NCBI GenBank assembly: GCA_001788795.1
Contig: MFXH01000003.1
Coordinates: 1 to 64,000, forward strand
From: Candidatus Peregrinibacteria bacterium RIFOXYA2_FULL_41_18
GTDB taxonomy: Bacteria > Patescibacteriota > Gracilibacteria > UBA1369 > UBA12470
Length of the DNA stretch: 64,000 nucleotides
Direction of reading: 5' to 3'
Each line of letters starts with the position of its first letter. Position 1 is the first letter of the stretch. Of this stretch, positions 39,654 through 49,560 are shown piece after piece. The translations under genes and the position numbers were made by a program. The notes under the pieces are model-generated. The model was not told the DNA's origin, did no database searches, and worked only from the letters and a program-made list of their open reading frames with translations.

Positions 39654-42600
39654 TTATTCTTGTCCAATTCTTTTTCTAAAAATCGCTCCTGCCGGAATTA
39701 ATTTACCGATGATTACATTCTCCTTCAATCCTCTTAATTCATCTACGCGTTTGGTTGTTGATGCTTCGACCAGTACGCGGATTGTTTCTTGGAATGACGC
39801 TGCCGATAGCCAGCTTGAAGTATGTAGAGCAATTCTTGTAAGACCAAGCAATAGTCTTTCTGTTTCTGCCGGACGTTTTCCCGCTTTCTTCATTTTCTCA
39901 TTTGCCTTTTCAACCTTGATTGAATCTACGATTTCTCCTGTTAGGAAGTCTGTATCGCCAGAGTCTATGATTCTTGTTTTTGAGAACATTTGTCTTATGA
40001 TGATTTCAATATGCTTGTCGTTAATCGTTTGACCCTGTGAAGCGTAGATGCTTTGTACTTCGGACATGATGTATTTTTGCACCACATAGAGTTCTGTAAG
40101 CTTCTGAAGATCTCTCAAGTTGATATGGCCTGAAGTTAGGGGAGTTCCGACTGTTATCATTTCGCCATTCTTAACTTTCAAGGTTCTGTTGCTTGGGATT
40201 TCGTAAACTTTTTCTACGGTTCCTTCGCTTAAAATTACAATTGTAGTTTTTGTAATTTTTTGAACAGTACCTTTACCTTCAGTTCGCAATTCTTGTTTTT
40301 TCGTCTTGTTAACTGCTATCACTTCACCTTCTTTCACTTTGTCGCCTTCTTTTATGTTTAACTTGAAGTTCTTACTGATATGGTAAATCAGTTCGATTGG
40401 ATCTGTGCTTACTATGCGGACTTCGTTTGTTGCTACTTTGTGCTTGATCTTAACTTTTCCTGCAACTTCGCTTATTACAGCTGGTGATTTAGGAGGTCGT
40501 GCTTCAAACAACTCTTCAACGCGAGTCAAACCTTGTGTGATATCCGATTCGCCGGCGACACCACCCATGTGGAATGTTCTCATGGTTAGCTGAGTACCCG
40601 GCTCGCCGATACTCTGTGCCGCGATAATACCGACAGCTGTTCCGAAGTCTACAGTCTTGTTCGTTCCCAAGTCTCTGCCATAACATTTCTGGCAAATACC
40701 ATCTTCTGTTTTACAGGTCATGACGGATCTTACAGATACTTGTTCGACGTCATTGTTCATGATTACCTTGATCTCATTGTTTCCTATTTGTTCGCCTTTT
40801 TTGATTAATACTTCACCTGTTTTTGGGTGTACTACATGTTCAGCAAGAGTTCGTCCATATATTCTGTTTTCGAACGCCTCACCGATTCTTTCACTCTCTG
40901 CTTCAGTGATGCAATGTTTGTGATTAGATCCGCAATCTACTTCCTTGATAATGATATCTTGAACCGCGTCGACAAGACGGCGAGTAAGGTAACCTGCTTC
41001 AGCTGTTTTCAAAGCTGTATCTGACTTACCTTTTCTACCTCCGTGAGTGGCAATGAAGTATTCCAAGATTGTGAAACCTTCTTTCAAGCTGGACTTAACA
41101 GGAAGTTCGATAGTCTTACCGGCCGGATTAGCCACGAGACCTTTCATACCGCAGAGCTGAGTAATCTGTCCCCAGTTACCTCTGGCCTGAGAGTCGATCA
41201 TATAGAAAATATCGTTGTTCTCGTTGAATGTACTTACCATTGCTGTTGTTATGTCTGCTTTTGCTCGAGACCAAATTTTGATTGTGTTGTTGTATCGTTC
41301 ATCTTCAGTTACGAGACCTTTCCAATATTGATTGTTGATTTTTCTTACTATTTCATCTGCAGTTTCAACGATCTTGGCTTTTTCTTTCGGGATTTGCATG
41401 TCTGTACTTGCAATAGATAGGCCTGAAAGAGTTGCATATTTAAATCCTATGTTCTTAATGTCGTCTGCAAGAAGTGCTGTTTTTGCAGGTCCGGCTTTTT
41501 CAAGAGATTCAGTGATCAAGTTCTTGAGATCTCCTTTTTTCATTACTTTATTCTTGTACTCGAGTTCGGTTGGAATTATTTGATTGAAAAGCACGCGTCC
41601 TACGGATGTTTCAATGATTTTTTCGTTTATTCTTACCTTTACGATTGCTTGCAAATGGATATTGCCAAGTTCGTAATGAAGTATCGCTTCTTCTGCATTT
41701 CCGAATACCATTCCTTCGCCTTTCTTGCCTTTGTGTATTTGAGTTAGATAGTAACAGCCGAGTACCATATCTTGAGCGGCATTGATGATAGGTCCGCCTG
41801 ATGATGGCTTGAGCAAGTTGCTTGTAGAAGCCATAATTGTCCTTGCTTCATCTTGAGCTGATTTCGAAAGAGGAATATGTACAGCCATCTGATCTCCATC
41901 GAAGTCGGCGTTGAAAGCGGCGCATACGAGAGGATGAACCTGAATAGCTTTACCTTCTACCAAGACCGGTTGAAAAGCTTGGATACCAAGTCTGTGAAGC
42001 GTTGGAGCGCGGTTTAAGAGGACATAATGTCCTATTGTTACTTCTTCAAGAATATCCCATACTTCTTTTTTGCCCGACATAATGAGTTTTTCCGCATTCT
42101 TGATGTTATGAGCGAGGTTGTCTTTTATAAGTCTGCCGATTACGAATGGTTTGAAAAGTTCAAGAGCCATTGTTTTCGGAAGTCCACATTGATTCAATTT
42201 CAATTTAGGACCGACGACGATTACGGAACGACCTGAGAAGTCCACGCGTTTACCAAGCAAGTTTTGTCTGAAACGACCTTGTTTGCCTTTTAACATATCC
42301 GATAGGGAACGGAGTTTTCTCTTATCTCCCGTGTTGAATACAGTTTTTCCTTGTCGCGCGGAGTTGTTGATAAGAGTATCTACGGCTTCTTGAAGCATAC
42401 GTTTTTCATTTCGGCAGATTACTTCAGGAGCGCCGATTGCCATAAGTTTTTTCAAACGGTTGTTTCTGTTGATTACCCTTCTATATAAATCGTTCAAGTC
42501 AGATGCTGCGAATCTTCCTCCGTCCAATTGAACCATAGGTCTTAGATCCGGTGGAATTACAGGAAGAATTGTCATCACCATCCATTCCGGCTTGATTCCC

Positions 42601-43469
42601 GCTTTAAGCAAACTTGCTACAAGTTTTGCTCGTTTGATAAGTTTCTTCTTTTTTTGACCGCCCGCTTTTACGATTTCTTTTAACAAATCTTCTTCCAGCT
42701 TCTTCAATTCAACATTCTTGATAATATCCCTGATAGCTTCCGCTCCGGTATTCGCCTTGAAAAGATGACCGAATTTCATAGACATGTCTCTATATTGAAG
42801 TTCGGATAGGACTGCGCCTACGTGCAAACTTGCCAAATCTTCTTTGGCTTTTTGATGTTGTCCGATAAGCTCATCCGATTTTGAAGCCGCTTCTTTCTCT
42901 ATTTCTTCGATTTTCTTTGCTTTTAATTCCTTTGCAATTTCTTTAGATTTCTCGATTTCCTTTGTTTTTTCTGCGTATTCTTTCTTGATTTTCTGCTTGT
43001 AGTTTTTGAATTCATCTTTCAATTGTTCTTCAGACTCCTTCTTGGTTTTTTCATCAACTTGAGTGACTATATAAGCTGCGAAATATACAACCTGTTCAAT
43101 AGTTTTTACCGGTAAATCCAAGAGCAAGCCGATACGGCTCGGTGTGGATCTCAAAAACCAAATATGAGTTACTGGTACCGCCAACTTGATATGTCCCATG
43201 CGTTCGCGTCTTACGATTGAGCGAGTTACTTCGACTCCGCATTTTTCGCATATTACGCCTTTGTACCTGATGCGCTTGTATTTTCCGCAATAACATTCCC
43301 AGTTTTTCGTTGGACCGAAAATCTTTTCGCAGAAAAGACCGTCTTTTTCCGGTTTTTGAGTGCGATAATTGATAGTTTCCGGTTTTTTGATTTCACCATG
43401 TGACCAGGACAAAATTTGTTCCGGCGATGCGACTGAAATCGCTATGGTGTCGAAGGTTGTATGTTTCAT
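39654..43469 (-). CDS. rpoC: RNA polymerase beta' subunit
   Basis: [55 protein letters not shown]. Confidence 0.97.
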   Translation of the reverse strand: MKHTTFDTIAISVASPEQILSWSHGEIKKPETINYRTQKPEKDGLFCEKIFGPTKNWECYCGKYKRIRYKGVICEKCGVEVTRSIVRRERMGHIKLAVPVTHIWFLRSTPSRIGLLLDLPVKTIEQVVYFAAYIVTQVDEKTKKESEEQLKDEFKNYKQKIKKEYAEKTKEIEKSKEIAKELKAKKIEEIEKEAASKSDELIGQHQKAKEDLASLHVGAVLSELQYRDMSMKFGHLFKANTGAEAIRDIIKNVELKKLEEDLLKEIVKAGGQKKKKLIKRAKLVASLLKAGIKPEWMVMTILPVIPPDLRPMVQLDGGRFAASDLNDLYRRVINRNNRLKKLMAIGAPEVICRNEKRMLQEAVDTLINNSARQGKTVFNTGDKRKLRSLSDMLKGKQGRFRQNLLGKRVDFSGRSVIVVGPKLKLNQCGLPKTMALELFKPFVIGRLIKDNLAHNIKNAEKLIMSGKKEVWDILEEVTIGHYVLLNRAPTLHRLGIQAFQPVLVEGKAIQVHPLVCAAFNADFDGDQMAVHIPLSKSAQDEARTIMASTSNLLKPSSGGPIINAAQDMVLGCYYLTQIHKGKKGEGMVFGNAEEAILHYELGNIHLQAIVKVRINEKIIETSVGRVLFNQIIPTELEYKNKVMKKGDLKNLITESLEKAGPAKTALLADDIKNIGFKYATLSGLSIASTDMQIPKEKAKIVETADEIVRKINNQYWKGLVTEDERYNNTIKIWSRAKADITTAMVSTFNENNDIFYMIDSQARGNWGQITQLCGMKGLVANPAGKTIELPVKSSLKEGFTILEYFIATHGGRKGKSDTALKTAEAGYLTRRLVDAVQDIIIKEVDCGSNHKHCITEAESERIGEAFENRIYGRTLAEHVVHPKTGEVLIKKGEQIGNNEIKVIMNNDVEQVSVRSVMTCKTEDGICQKCYGRDLGTNKTVDFGTAVGIIAAQSIGEPGTQLTMRTFHMGGVAGESDITQGLTRVEELFEARPPKSPAVISEVAGKVKIKHKVATNEVRIVSTDPIELIYHISKNFKLNIKEGDKVKEGEVIAVNKTKKQELRTEGKGTVQKITKTTIVILSEGTVEKVYEIPSNRTLKVKNGEMITVGTPLTSGHINLRDLQKLTELYVVQKYIMSEVQSIYASQGQTINDKHIEIIIRQMFSKTRIIDSGDTDFLTGEIVDSIKVEKANEKMKKAGKRPAETERLLLGLTRIALHTSSWLSAASFQETIRVLVEASTTKRVDELRGLKENVIIGKLIPAGAIFRKRIGQE

Positions 43470-43475
43470 ATGTGG

Positions 43476-43530
43476 ATAAGAGATAAAAGATTAAAGATAA
43501 AAGATTGAAGACTAAAGACTAAAGACCCAG
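43476..43530 (+). repeat. Heptamer tract filling the ssb-rpoC spacer and including the ssb stop codon
   Basis: AGAGATA AAAGATT AAAGATA AAAGATT GAAGACT AAAGACT AAAGACC. Confidence 0.92.
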
Positions 43531-43974
43531 GTCCATGTCGATTTTTTCATTTTCTGGGGCAGGTTCGTTAGATGCGGATTGATCTTCTTCCGATATTACT
43601 GCGTTTTCTTCTGACGGAACATAATCTTCTTCGCCGTCCTTCATTCTTTTTTCAAGCATGATCAAATCTTGAACTATAATTTCGGTTTTGAATTTCTTTA
43701 CTCCTTCAGGAGTTGTCCAGTTTCTGGTTTTCAGATAGCCTTCAATGTATAAAAGCTTTCCTTTTCTTACATATTTTTCACAAATTTCAGCTAGGCGCGA
43801 CCATGCCACAAGTTCATGAAATTCCGCCATGCTGTGCTGTTCGTTGCTTGAGGTGATCCATCTTCTATTTGTTGCAAGACCGAATGTGCATACGGCTTGT
43901 CCGTTTTCAGTTTGGCGGACTTGGGGATCTCTCGTTACGTTACCTATTAAGATTACTTTGTTTACGCTTCGCAT
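43519..43974 (-). CDS. ssb: Single-stranded DNA-binding protein
   Basis: MRSVNKVILIGNVTRDPQVRQTENGQAVCTFGLATNRRW; KGKLLYIEGYLKTRNW. Confidence 0.93.
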   Translation of the reverse strand: MRSVNKVILIGNVTRDPQVRQTENGQAVCTFGLATNRRWITSSNEQHSMAEFHELVAWSRLAEICEKYVRKGKLLYIEGYLKTRNWTTPEGVKKFKTEIIVQDLIMLEKRMKDGEEDYVPSEENAVISEEDQSASNEPAPENEKIDMDLGL

Positions 43975-44007
43975 ATGTTATAGACATTAGAGATTACAAA
44001 GGGTGTG

Positions 44008-47000
44008 TTATTCGTTGGAGTTTTCATCTTCTTCAATTCCAAATCCTTCAGTGTCCTCTTCTGAAACCGGATCTTCTTCCATTTCATCAAGTTTTGATTC
44101 ATCAAATTCTTCTTCGGCATCCTCATCACCCTCTTCAGGTTCATCTACCACCGAAGTGCTTGGTTGTTCTCCTTCAGGAGTGTCAACCACTAGGTTTTCT
44201 TCAGAGGCCAAAACCTCTTCTTTTGTATATATCTCTTCTTCCTCTTCTTCATCTATTTCGCTTTCTACCATTTCGACGTTAAGACCCAAGCTTTGAAGCT
44301 CTTTTACCAATACGTTAAAGCTTTCCGGTGTGCGAGGCTTCTTGATAGGTTCATCTTTTACGATAGCTTCATAAGCCTTCGCCCTTCCGTAAACGTCATC
44401 TGATTTAATTGTTAACATCTCTTGCAATACATGAGCTGCTCCATAAGCTTCAAGAGCCCAAACTTCCATTTCTCCGAATCTCTGTCCACCGTGCTGAGCT
44501 TTTCCTCCAAGAGGTTGTTGTGTGACAAGGGAGTATGGTCCGACAGAGCGAGCGTGAATCTTGTCTTCAATCAAGTGGTTAAGTTTCATCATGTAGGCAA
44601 TACCAACTGTTGTTTTATGATCGAAAGGTTCACCCGTTCTACCATCGAACATTTGGATCTTTCCTTCGTTTGGAAGCTTAGCTTCTTTCAAAGCCTGTTC
44701 GATTTCATCAGTTGTAATACCTTCTAACGGTGGAGTCGCAATCTTATATCCAACTTCTTTTGCCGCCCAACCCAAGTGTGTTTCCAAGATCTGTCCAATA
44801 TTCATACGACTTGAAACACCAAGCGGGTTCAATATGATATCAACTGCGCGTCCATCCGGTAGGTAAGGCATGTCCGCTTCAGGTACTATTATAGAGATGA
44901 CACCTTTGTTACCGTGGCGACCTGCCATTTTGTCACCGATTGAAATTCTTCTTGTTTGAGCGACGTCAACTTTTAATTGTTGATTAACTCCTGTTGGAAG
45001 TTCATCTCCGGCAGTTCTGTCGAAGAGTTGAACACTTACAACCTTTCCGCCTTCTCCACCGGGGAGTCGGAGTGAAGTGTCTTTTACATCGCGAGCTTTT
45101 TCCCCGAAGATTGCTCTTAGAAGTCTTTCTTCGGCAGTTAATTCGGTTTCACCTTTAGGAGTTATTTTGCCTACCAATATGTCTCCTTCTCTTACAGATG
45201 CGCCGATTCTTACGATGCCTCTTTCGTCCAAGTCTTTTAATTTAGCTTCGCCGACATTTGGAATATCGCGAGTTACTATTTCAGGTCCGAGCTTGGTATC
45301 GCGAATATCTATCGTGAATGTTTCGATATGAACCGAACTATAAGTGTCCTTGTGAAGAAGTCTTTCCGATAAAATTACGGCGTCCTCAAAGTTATATCCT
45401 TGCCAGCTCATATAGGCTACAAGTACGTTTTGTCCAAGAGCTAATTCGCCATCATCTGTTGATGCGCCGTCAGCGAGGACTTCATTTTTCTTAACTTTTT
45501 GTCCTTTTTCGCAAACCGCTCTTTGATGGAAACAAGTCGCTTGGTTTGTGCGTTCGTAAACTCTGAGAGAGTAGGTTTTCTTATGTCCGTTGTCATACAT
45601 TACCGTGATTTCGTTTGCATCTACGCTTGTTACCGTGCCCGGACCATCTGCCATTATTACTTGTCCCGAGCTTTCCGCCGCTATTTTTTCAACACCGGTT
45701 CCAACTATAGGAGCGCTTGGTTTAAGAAGAGGAACTGCCTGACGTTGCATGTTTGAACCCATCGAAGCTCTTGTATTGTCGTCATGCTCCAAAAATGGGA
45801 TCAAGGATGTCGTGATTGATATAATCTGTTTTGGAGAAATATCTATATGTGTCAGATCTTTTATGTGAGCGAGGATAGGTTCGCCGTTTGCACGAGCCGC
45901 AACGCGGTTTTCTACGAATTCGCCTTGAGGGTTTAATATGGAGTTTGCTTGAGCGATAATTAGTTCTCTTTCGTCTTCTGCGTCGTAATATGTGACGTCA
46001 TTCGTTACGTAGGTTCTTACCGGAATTTCTTTCAAATCTTTGATCTTTTCTATTTCCTTTGCTTCTTTTTCTCCTATAACATCTCCAGAACTGACAATTA
46101 CTTTTCCAGCCTTACTCTTAACTTCTCCTCCAGCCGTATGTCCTTCGAGTTTTTCAGCTTTATTTTCGCATGTTCGTGAAATTTTTCTGAAAGGAGTCTC
46201 GATAAATCCATACTGGTTTAATCTTGCATAAGACGCCAAGTGGACTACGAGACCGATGTTTGGTCCTTCAGGTGTCGCAATAGGACATATTCTTCCGTAA
46301 TGAGATTGATGTACGTCGCGAACATCGAAGCTGGCTCTTTCTCTTGAAAGACCTCCCGGACCCATAGCGGAAAGTCTTCTCTTATGAGCTAATTCCGCAA
46401 GAGGATTTGTCTGGTCCATGAATTGAGATAACTGAGAGCTTGCATAAAATTCTCTTAAAGCTGCCGTAATCGGGCGTGAGTTGATAAGTTGAGTAGGAGT
46501 GATTGCGTCAAGTTCCATAACCGTCATTCTGTCTTTTGCAATTCTATCCGTTCGTAGCAAACCTACACGGAACTTATTCTGAACAAGTTCGCCAACAGTT
46601 CGGATTCTCCTGTTAGATAAATGATCTATGTCATCCGGCTTACCCTCTCCGTTATTTAGATTAATCAAATGTCTTAAGATGTGTATCAAATCGTCTACTT
46701 GGAATGTGTGATATTTTTTCTTGTTAGGTGTGGTTAATCCGAATCGTCTGTTTAGTTTGTATCTCGCCACAGAACCCATGTCGTATTTTCTGTAGTCGAA
46801 GAACATTGATTCAATAAGAGATTTTGCATTTTCAGGAGTTGCCAAGTCGCCAGGGCGGATTTTTCTATATATGCTCTTATATGCTTCGTCGGCATCTTTT
46901 GCTGGGTCTTTTTGAAGCGTTAAGAAAATCTGATCTTTTGTCGGATCTTTTATTAGGTCTTTGCAGATCTTTAGGATTTTTTCATCCGTATCAAATCCGA

Positions 47001-47559
47001 ATACTCTTAGAAGGCTTGTGATATAAATCTTTCTTTTCCTGTCGATCTTTACGCTTATTACTCCTTTCTTATCTGTTTCGATTTCGAGCCATGCGCCTCT
47101 TTTTGGTATGATTTTCGCCGCATGATTATGAGGATATCCAGCTATGCGTGAGAAGAATACACCCGGTGATCTTACGAGCTGGCTCACTACGACGCGTTCA
47201 ATTCCGTTTATAATAAAAGAACCTGCTTCAGTCATAAGCGGTATTCCTCCCAAAAACACATCCTGTTCTTTAATTTCACCGCTTTCCTTATTGATAAGCT
47301 GAACGTGTACTTTTAAAGGTGATTCGTATGTGAGATTTTTGTTCTTACATTCTCTTGCGGAGTGTTTCGGCTCTCCAACCGAGTGATCTAAGAAGTGTAA
47401 TTCAAGCTTCTTGCCCGAGAAATCTGTAATAGGGGATATCTCGTCTAGAAGTTCCTTGATACCTTCTTTCAAGAACCATTTGTAACTATTCGTCTGTATT
47501 TCTATAAGATTCGGAAGAGGGTATTCAAACAAAGGCTTGTGCAGGAATTTTCGTTGCAT
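44008..47559 (-). CDS. rpoB: RNA polymerase beta subunit
   Basis: SSQLSQFMDQTNPLAELAHKRRLSAMGPGGLSRERASFDVRDVH; GDKMAGRHGNKGVIS. Confidence 0.97.
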   Translation of the reverse strand: MQRKFLHKPLFEYPLPNLIEIQTNSYKWFLKEGIKELLDEISPITDFSGKKLELHFLDHSVGEPKHSARECKNKNLTYESPLKVHVQLINKESGEIKEQDVFLGGIPLMTEAGSFIINGIERVVVSQLVRSPGVFFSRIAGYPHNHAAKIIPKRGAWLEIETDKKGVISVKIDRKRKIYITSLLRVFGFDTDEKILKICKDLIKDPTKDQIFLTLQKDPAKDADEAYKSIYRKIRPGDLATPENAKSLIESMFFDYRKYDMGSVARYKLNRRFGLTTPNKKKYHTFQVDDLIHILRHLINLNNGEGKPDDIDHLSNRRIRTVGELVQNKFRVGLLRTDRIAKDRMTVMELDAITPTQLINSRPITAALREFYASSQLSQFMDQTNPLAELAHKRRLSAMGPGGLSRERASFDVRDVHQSHYGRICPIATPEGPNIGLVVHLASYARLNQYGFIETPFRKISRTCENKAEKLEGHTAGGEVKSKAGKVIVSSGDVIGEKEAKEIEKIKDLKEIPVRTYVTNDVTYYDAEDERELIIAQANSILNPQGEFVENRVAARANGEPILAHIKDLTHIDISPKQIISITTSLIPFLEHDDNTRASMGSNMQRQAVPLLKPSAPIVGTGVEKIAAESSGQVIMADGPGTVTSVDANEITVMYDNGHKKTYSLRVYERTNQATCFHQRAVCEKGQKVKKNEVLADGASTDDGELALGQNVLVAYMSWQGYNFEDAVILSERLLHKDTYSSVHIETFTIDIRDTKLGPEIVTRDIPNVGEAKLKDLDERGIVRIGASVREGDILVGKITPKGETELTAEERLLRAIFGEKARDVKDTSLRLPGGEGGKVVSVQLFDRTAGDELPTGVNQQLKVDVAQTRRISIGDKMAGRHGNKGVISIIVPEADMPYLPDGRAVDIILNPLGVSSRMNIGQILETHLGWAAKEVGYKIATPPLEGITTDEIEQALKEAKLPNEGKIQMFDGRTGEPFDHKTTVGIAYMMKLNHLIEDKIHARSVGPYSLVTQQPLGGKAQHGGQRFGEMEVWALEAYGAAHVLQEMLTIKSDDVYGRAKAYEAIVKDEPIKKPRTPESFNVLVKELQSLGLNVEMVESEIDEEEEEEIYTKEEVLASEENLVVDTPEGEQPSTSVVDEPEEGDEDAEEEFDESKLDEMEEDPVSEEDTEGFGIEEDENSNE

Positions 47560-47566
47560 ACTTATT

Positions 47567-47607
47567 AGAAGTTAGAGAAGTAGAAGAAGTGACGGAGTAA
47601 CTTAGCG
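47567..47607 (+). repeat. Nonamer tract upstream of rpoB
   Basis: GAAGTTAGA GAAGTAGAA GAAGTGACG GAGTAACTT AG. Confidence 0.9.
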
Positions 47608-47736
47608 ATTTGATGCATCGGTTATCAATGCTTTTACTGCAAAATTAGCAAAAGCATGTGTGCGTGTGGCTTTTCTATCTGTCCATAACTCATTCGAATC
47701 CCATCATTAACGGGATAATCCGATAGCGCCGAAGGG

Positions 47737-47764
47737 ATTATATAGGGAAGCGTAGGGGAGTCAA
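47737..47764 (-). promoter_or_regulatory. Predicted sigma70-type promoter upstream of rpoB
   Basis: Minus strand TTGACT (47759-47764), 16-nt spacer, TATAAT (47737-47742). Confidence 0.6.
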
Positions 47765-47790
47765 CAAAGCTCCCAAAGTCGACTTGACGA

Positions 47791-48642
47791 TTACGAGTTT
47801 TTGTTGGCGATTACGATATCCTGATAAGATGTCCAATGCGATTCTCCCGACCATTTTCCTCGAAGGATTGTCAGGTTTTTATCGAGATTATTTTTGGCGA
47901 AAGTTTTCTTGATCCATTCTTCCCTAAATCCTATTTCCGCTTCCGGAACATTTTTGTGCGAATAAAAACATGGATCGGAGCCGTATTGATATTTAAGTGT
48001 GCAATATGCTGAGCCGTTTTTGATGTTTTCTTCGGCGGTTTTGTCTATTGAGAAGAATGTTAGAAAAACTTTTCCGTTTGGCTTCAGCACACGCGAAATC
48101 TCTTTCAGATATTGTTCCACCTGAAGAGGAAGCATGTGAGTAAAGACAGATGTGGCGAAGATGAAATCGAATTTTTCGTTTTGGTACGGGAAGGTGAAAT
48201 TTTCCGCCTGAATTTGTCCTTTTTTATTGTAATACTTGTTGAAAATATCGACGTATTGGAATTGAAAGTTCGGATGTTTCGGGGTGATGTTTTCTTGGCA
48301 CCATTTTACGCCTCTTTTGTCGATGTCGAATCCGTTTAGTGAACCTTTTTCGCTTATGTATTTCGTGAGTGGAATTGCCATTCTGCCTATGCCGCAGCCG
48401 ATGTCTAATATATGATATTCCGGTTTGAGATTGCCTTTGTTTTTGAAAAGTTCCGCAAACTCGTCGCCAACTTTTTTAAACTCGCTTGACCCTACGAAGT
48501 TAAGGCGTTTTGGCGGATAAGACGTATCCCTTTTGCCTGTAATCGTTTCTATTAGATCTTGTGCTGAATAATAGATGTATTTGAGGGTTTTTTTGACACT
48601 TACGGGTAAGAGATATTTACCGATTTTTTTTAGTTTTTGCAT
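47791..48642 (-). CDS. Class I SAM-dependent methyltransferase
   Basis: YHILDIGCGIGRMAIPLTKYISEKGSLNGFDID; EISRVLKPNGKVFLTFFS. Confidence 0.85.
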   Translation of the reverse strand: MQKLKKIGKYLLPVSVKKTLKYIYYSAQDLIETITGKRDTSYPPKRLNFVGSSEFKKVGDEFAELFKNKGNLKPEYHILDIGCGIGRMAIPLTKYISEKGSLNGFDIDKRGVKWCQENITPKHPNFQFQYVDIFNKYYNKKGQIQAENFTFPYQNEKFDFIFATSVFTHMLPLQVEQYLKEISRVLKPNGKVFLTFFSIDKTAEENIKNGSAYCTLKYQYGSDPCFYSHKNVPEAEIGFREEWIKKTFAKNNLDKNLTILRGKWSGESHWTSYQDIVIANKNS

Positions 48643-48693
48643 GCGGAAAAACTAACCTGTTTTCAGATATGTTACAAGAGATTTTTTACAGGG

Positions 48694-49440
48694 CTATTCC
48701 TTTGTGTACTTTTCGATAAACGCTTTTGATTCTTTCAATACGTTAAGGGCCTCGGTCTTATCTTTTGCGTGCAATAGTTTCGGATTGATTTTTATTGAGA
48801 CTGCGCCTTTGAAATCGTCTGCGGCAAGACGGCTGATCAAGCTCTCCAACGGAAGAGATCCTCGTGTTAGAGGTTGGTAGCCTTTTCCTTTTGAAACATT
48901 TGAAATATGAATGTGAACTAGAAACTTCTGAAGATTTCCGTAAGCTCCCAAAATATCTTCTTTCTTCTCTGCTGCGCGAGATGTGTCGAGACAAGCGTGT
49001 TTGAATTTTTTAAGTTCGGACATGCTATTCATGACGCGTTCAGGAATGAAGCCGAGCCACATCTTATTTGGTGCATTTTCCAATGCGATGGATATTTCTT
49101 CTTTTTTCCTGATGTTTGGAACTTCTTTTTTAAGCCAATCTGAATATTTTCTATCTAGAATTTTCGGAGGTTGTACAATTATAACCTTTGTTCCTAATGT
49201 TTTTGCCATTTCGATTGCAAGGTTCAAATCTTTTGGTTTTGCATTGTCCATTGTTTGAATTGCAACAACTGGTATCCCTATTTCTGTTGAGATTTTTGCT
49301 ACATACTCGGGGTCTGTTGTATCAAAATCTTTTGGGTCCATAGCCAAATCAATTCCGTCGAATCCCAATTCTTTTGCGAATTCGAAGATGCGGTTTAAGC
49401 CATATCCCTTCAAAGTGTCTGTTGAAAGAGCGATTTTCAT
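48694..49440 (-). CDS. Sugar phosphate isomerase/epimerase-like TIM-barrel protein (start set at MKIALSTDTL)
   Basis: FAKELGFDGIDLAMDP; ISIALENAPNK; CLDTSRAAEKKEDILGAYGN...VHIHISNV. Confidence 0.75.
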   Translation of the reverse strand: MKIALSTDTLKGYGLNRIFEFAKELGFDGIDLAMDPKDFDTTDPEYVAKISTEIGIPVVAIQTMDNAKPKDLNLAIEMAKTLGTKVIIVQPPKILDRKYSDWLKKEVPNIRKKEEISIALENAPNKMWLGFIPERVMNSMSELKKFKHACLDTSRAAEKKEDILGAYGNLQKFLVHIHISNVSKGKGYQPLTRGSLPLESLISRLAADDFKGAVSIKINPKLLHAKDKTEALNVLKESKAFIEKYTKE

Positions 49441-49468
49441 ATGTTTTTGTTTTAATTTACTTCTTAAG

Positions 49469-49497
49469 ATTATACCAGAAAAAACGGTTTCGGTAAA
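49469..49497 (-). promoter_or_regulatory. Predicted promoter for the TIM-barrel gene
   Basis: Minus strand TTTACC (49492-49497), 17-nt spacer, TATAAT (49469-49474). Confidence 0.5.
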
Positions 49498-49510
49498 GAT
49501 TGTTATATAA

Positions 49511-49540
49511 AAAACCCCGCAATGCAAGCGGGGTTTTTTT
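49511..49540 (-). terminator. Rho-independent terminator (bidirectional-looking) after the CARDB/SLH gene
   Basis: AAAACCCCGC-aatgcaa-GCGGGGTTTTTTT. Confidence 0.85.
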
Positions 49541-49560
49541 ATTGTTTGTCTACAAGTCTT

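Noticed and set aside
43476-43530. CRISPR-like array
   Set aside because: Units are 7 nt with no spacers; no cas genes in the window.
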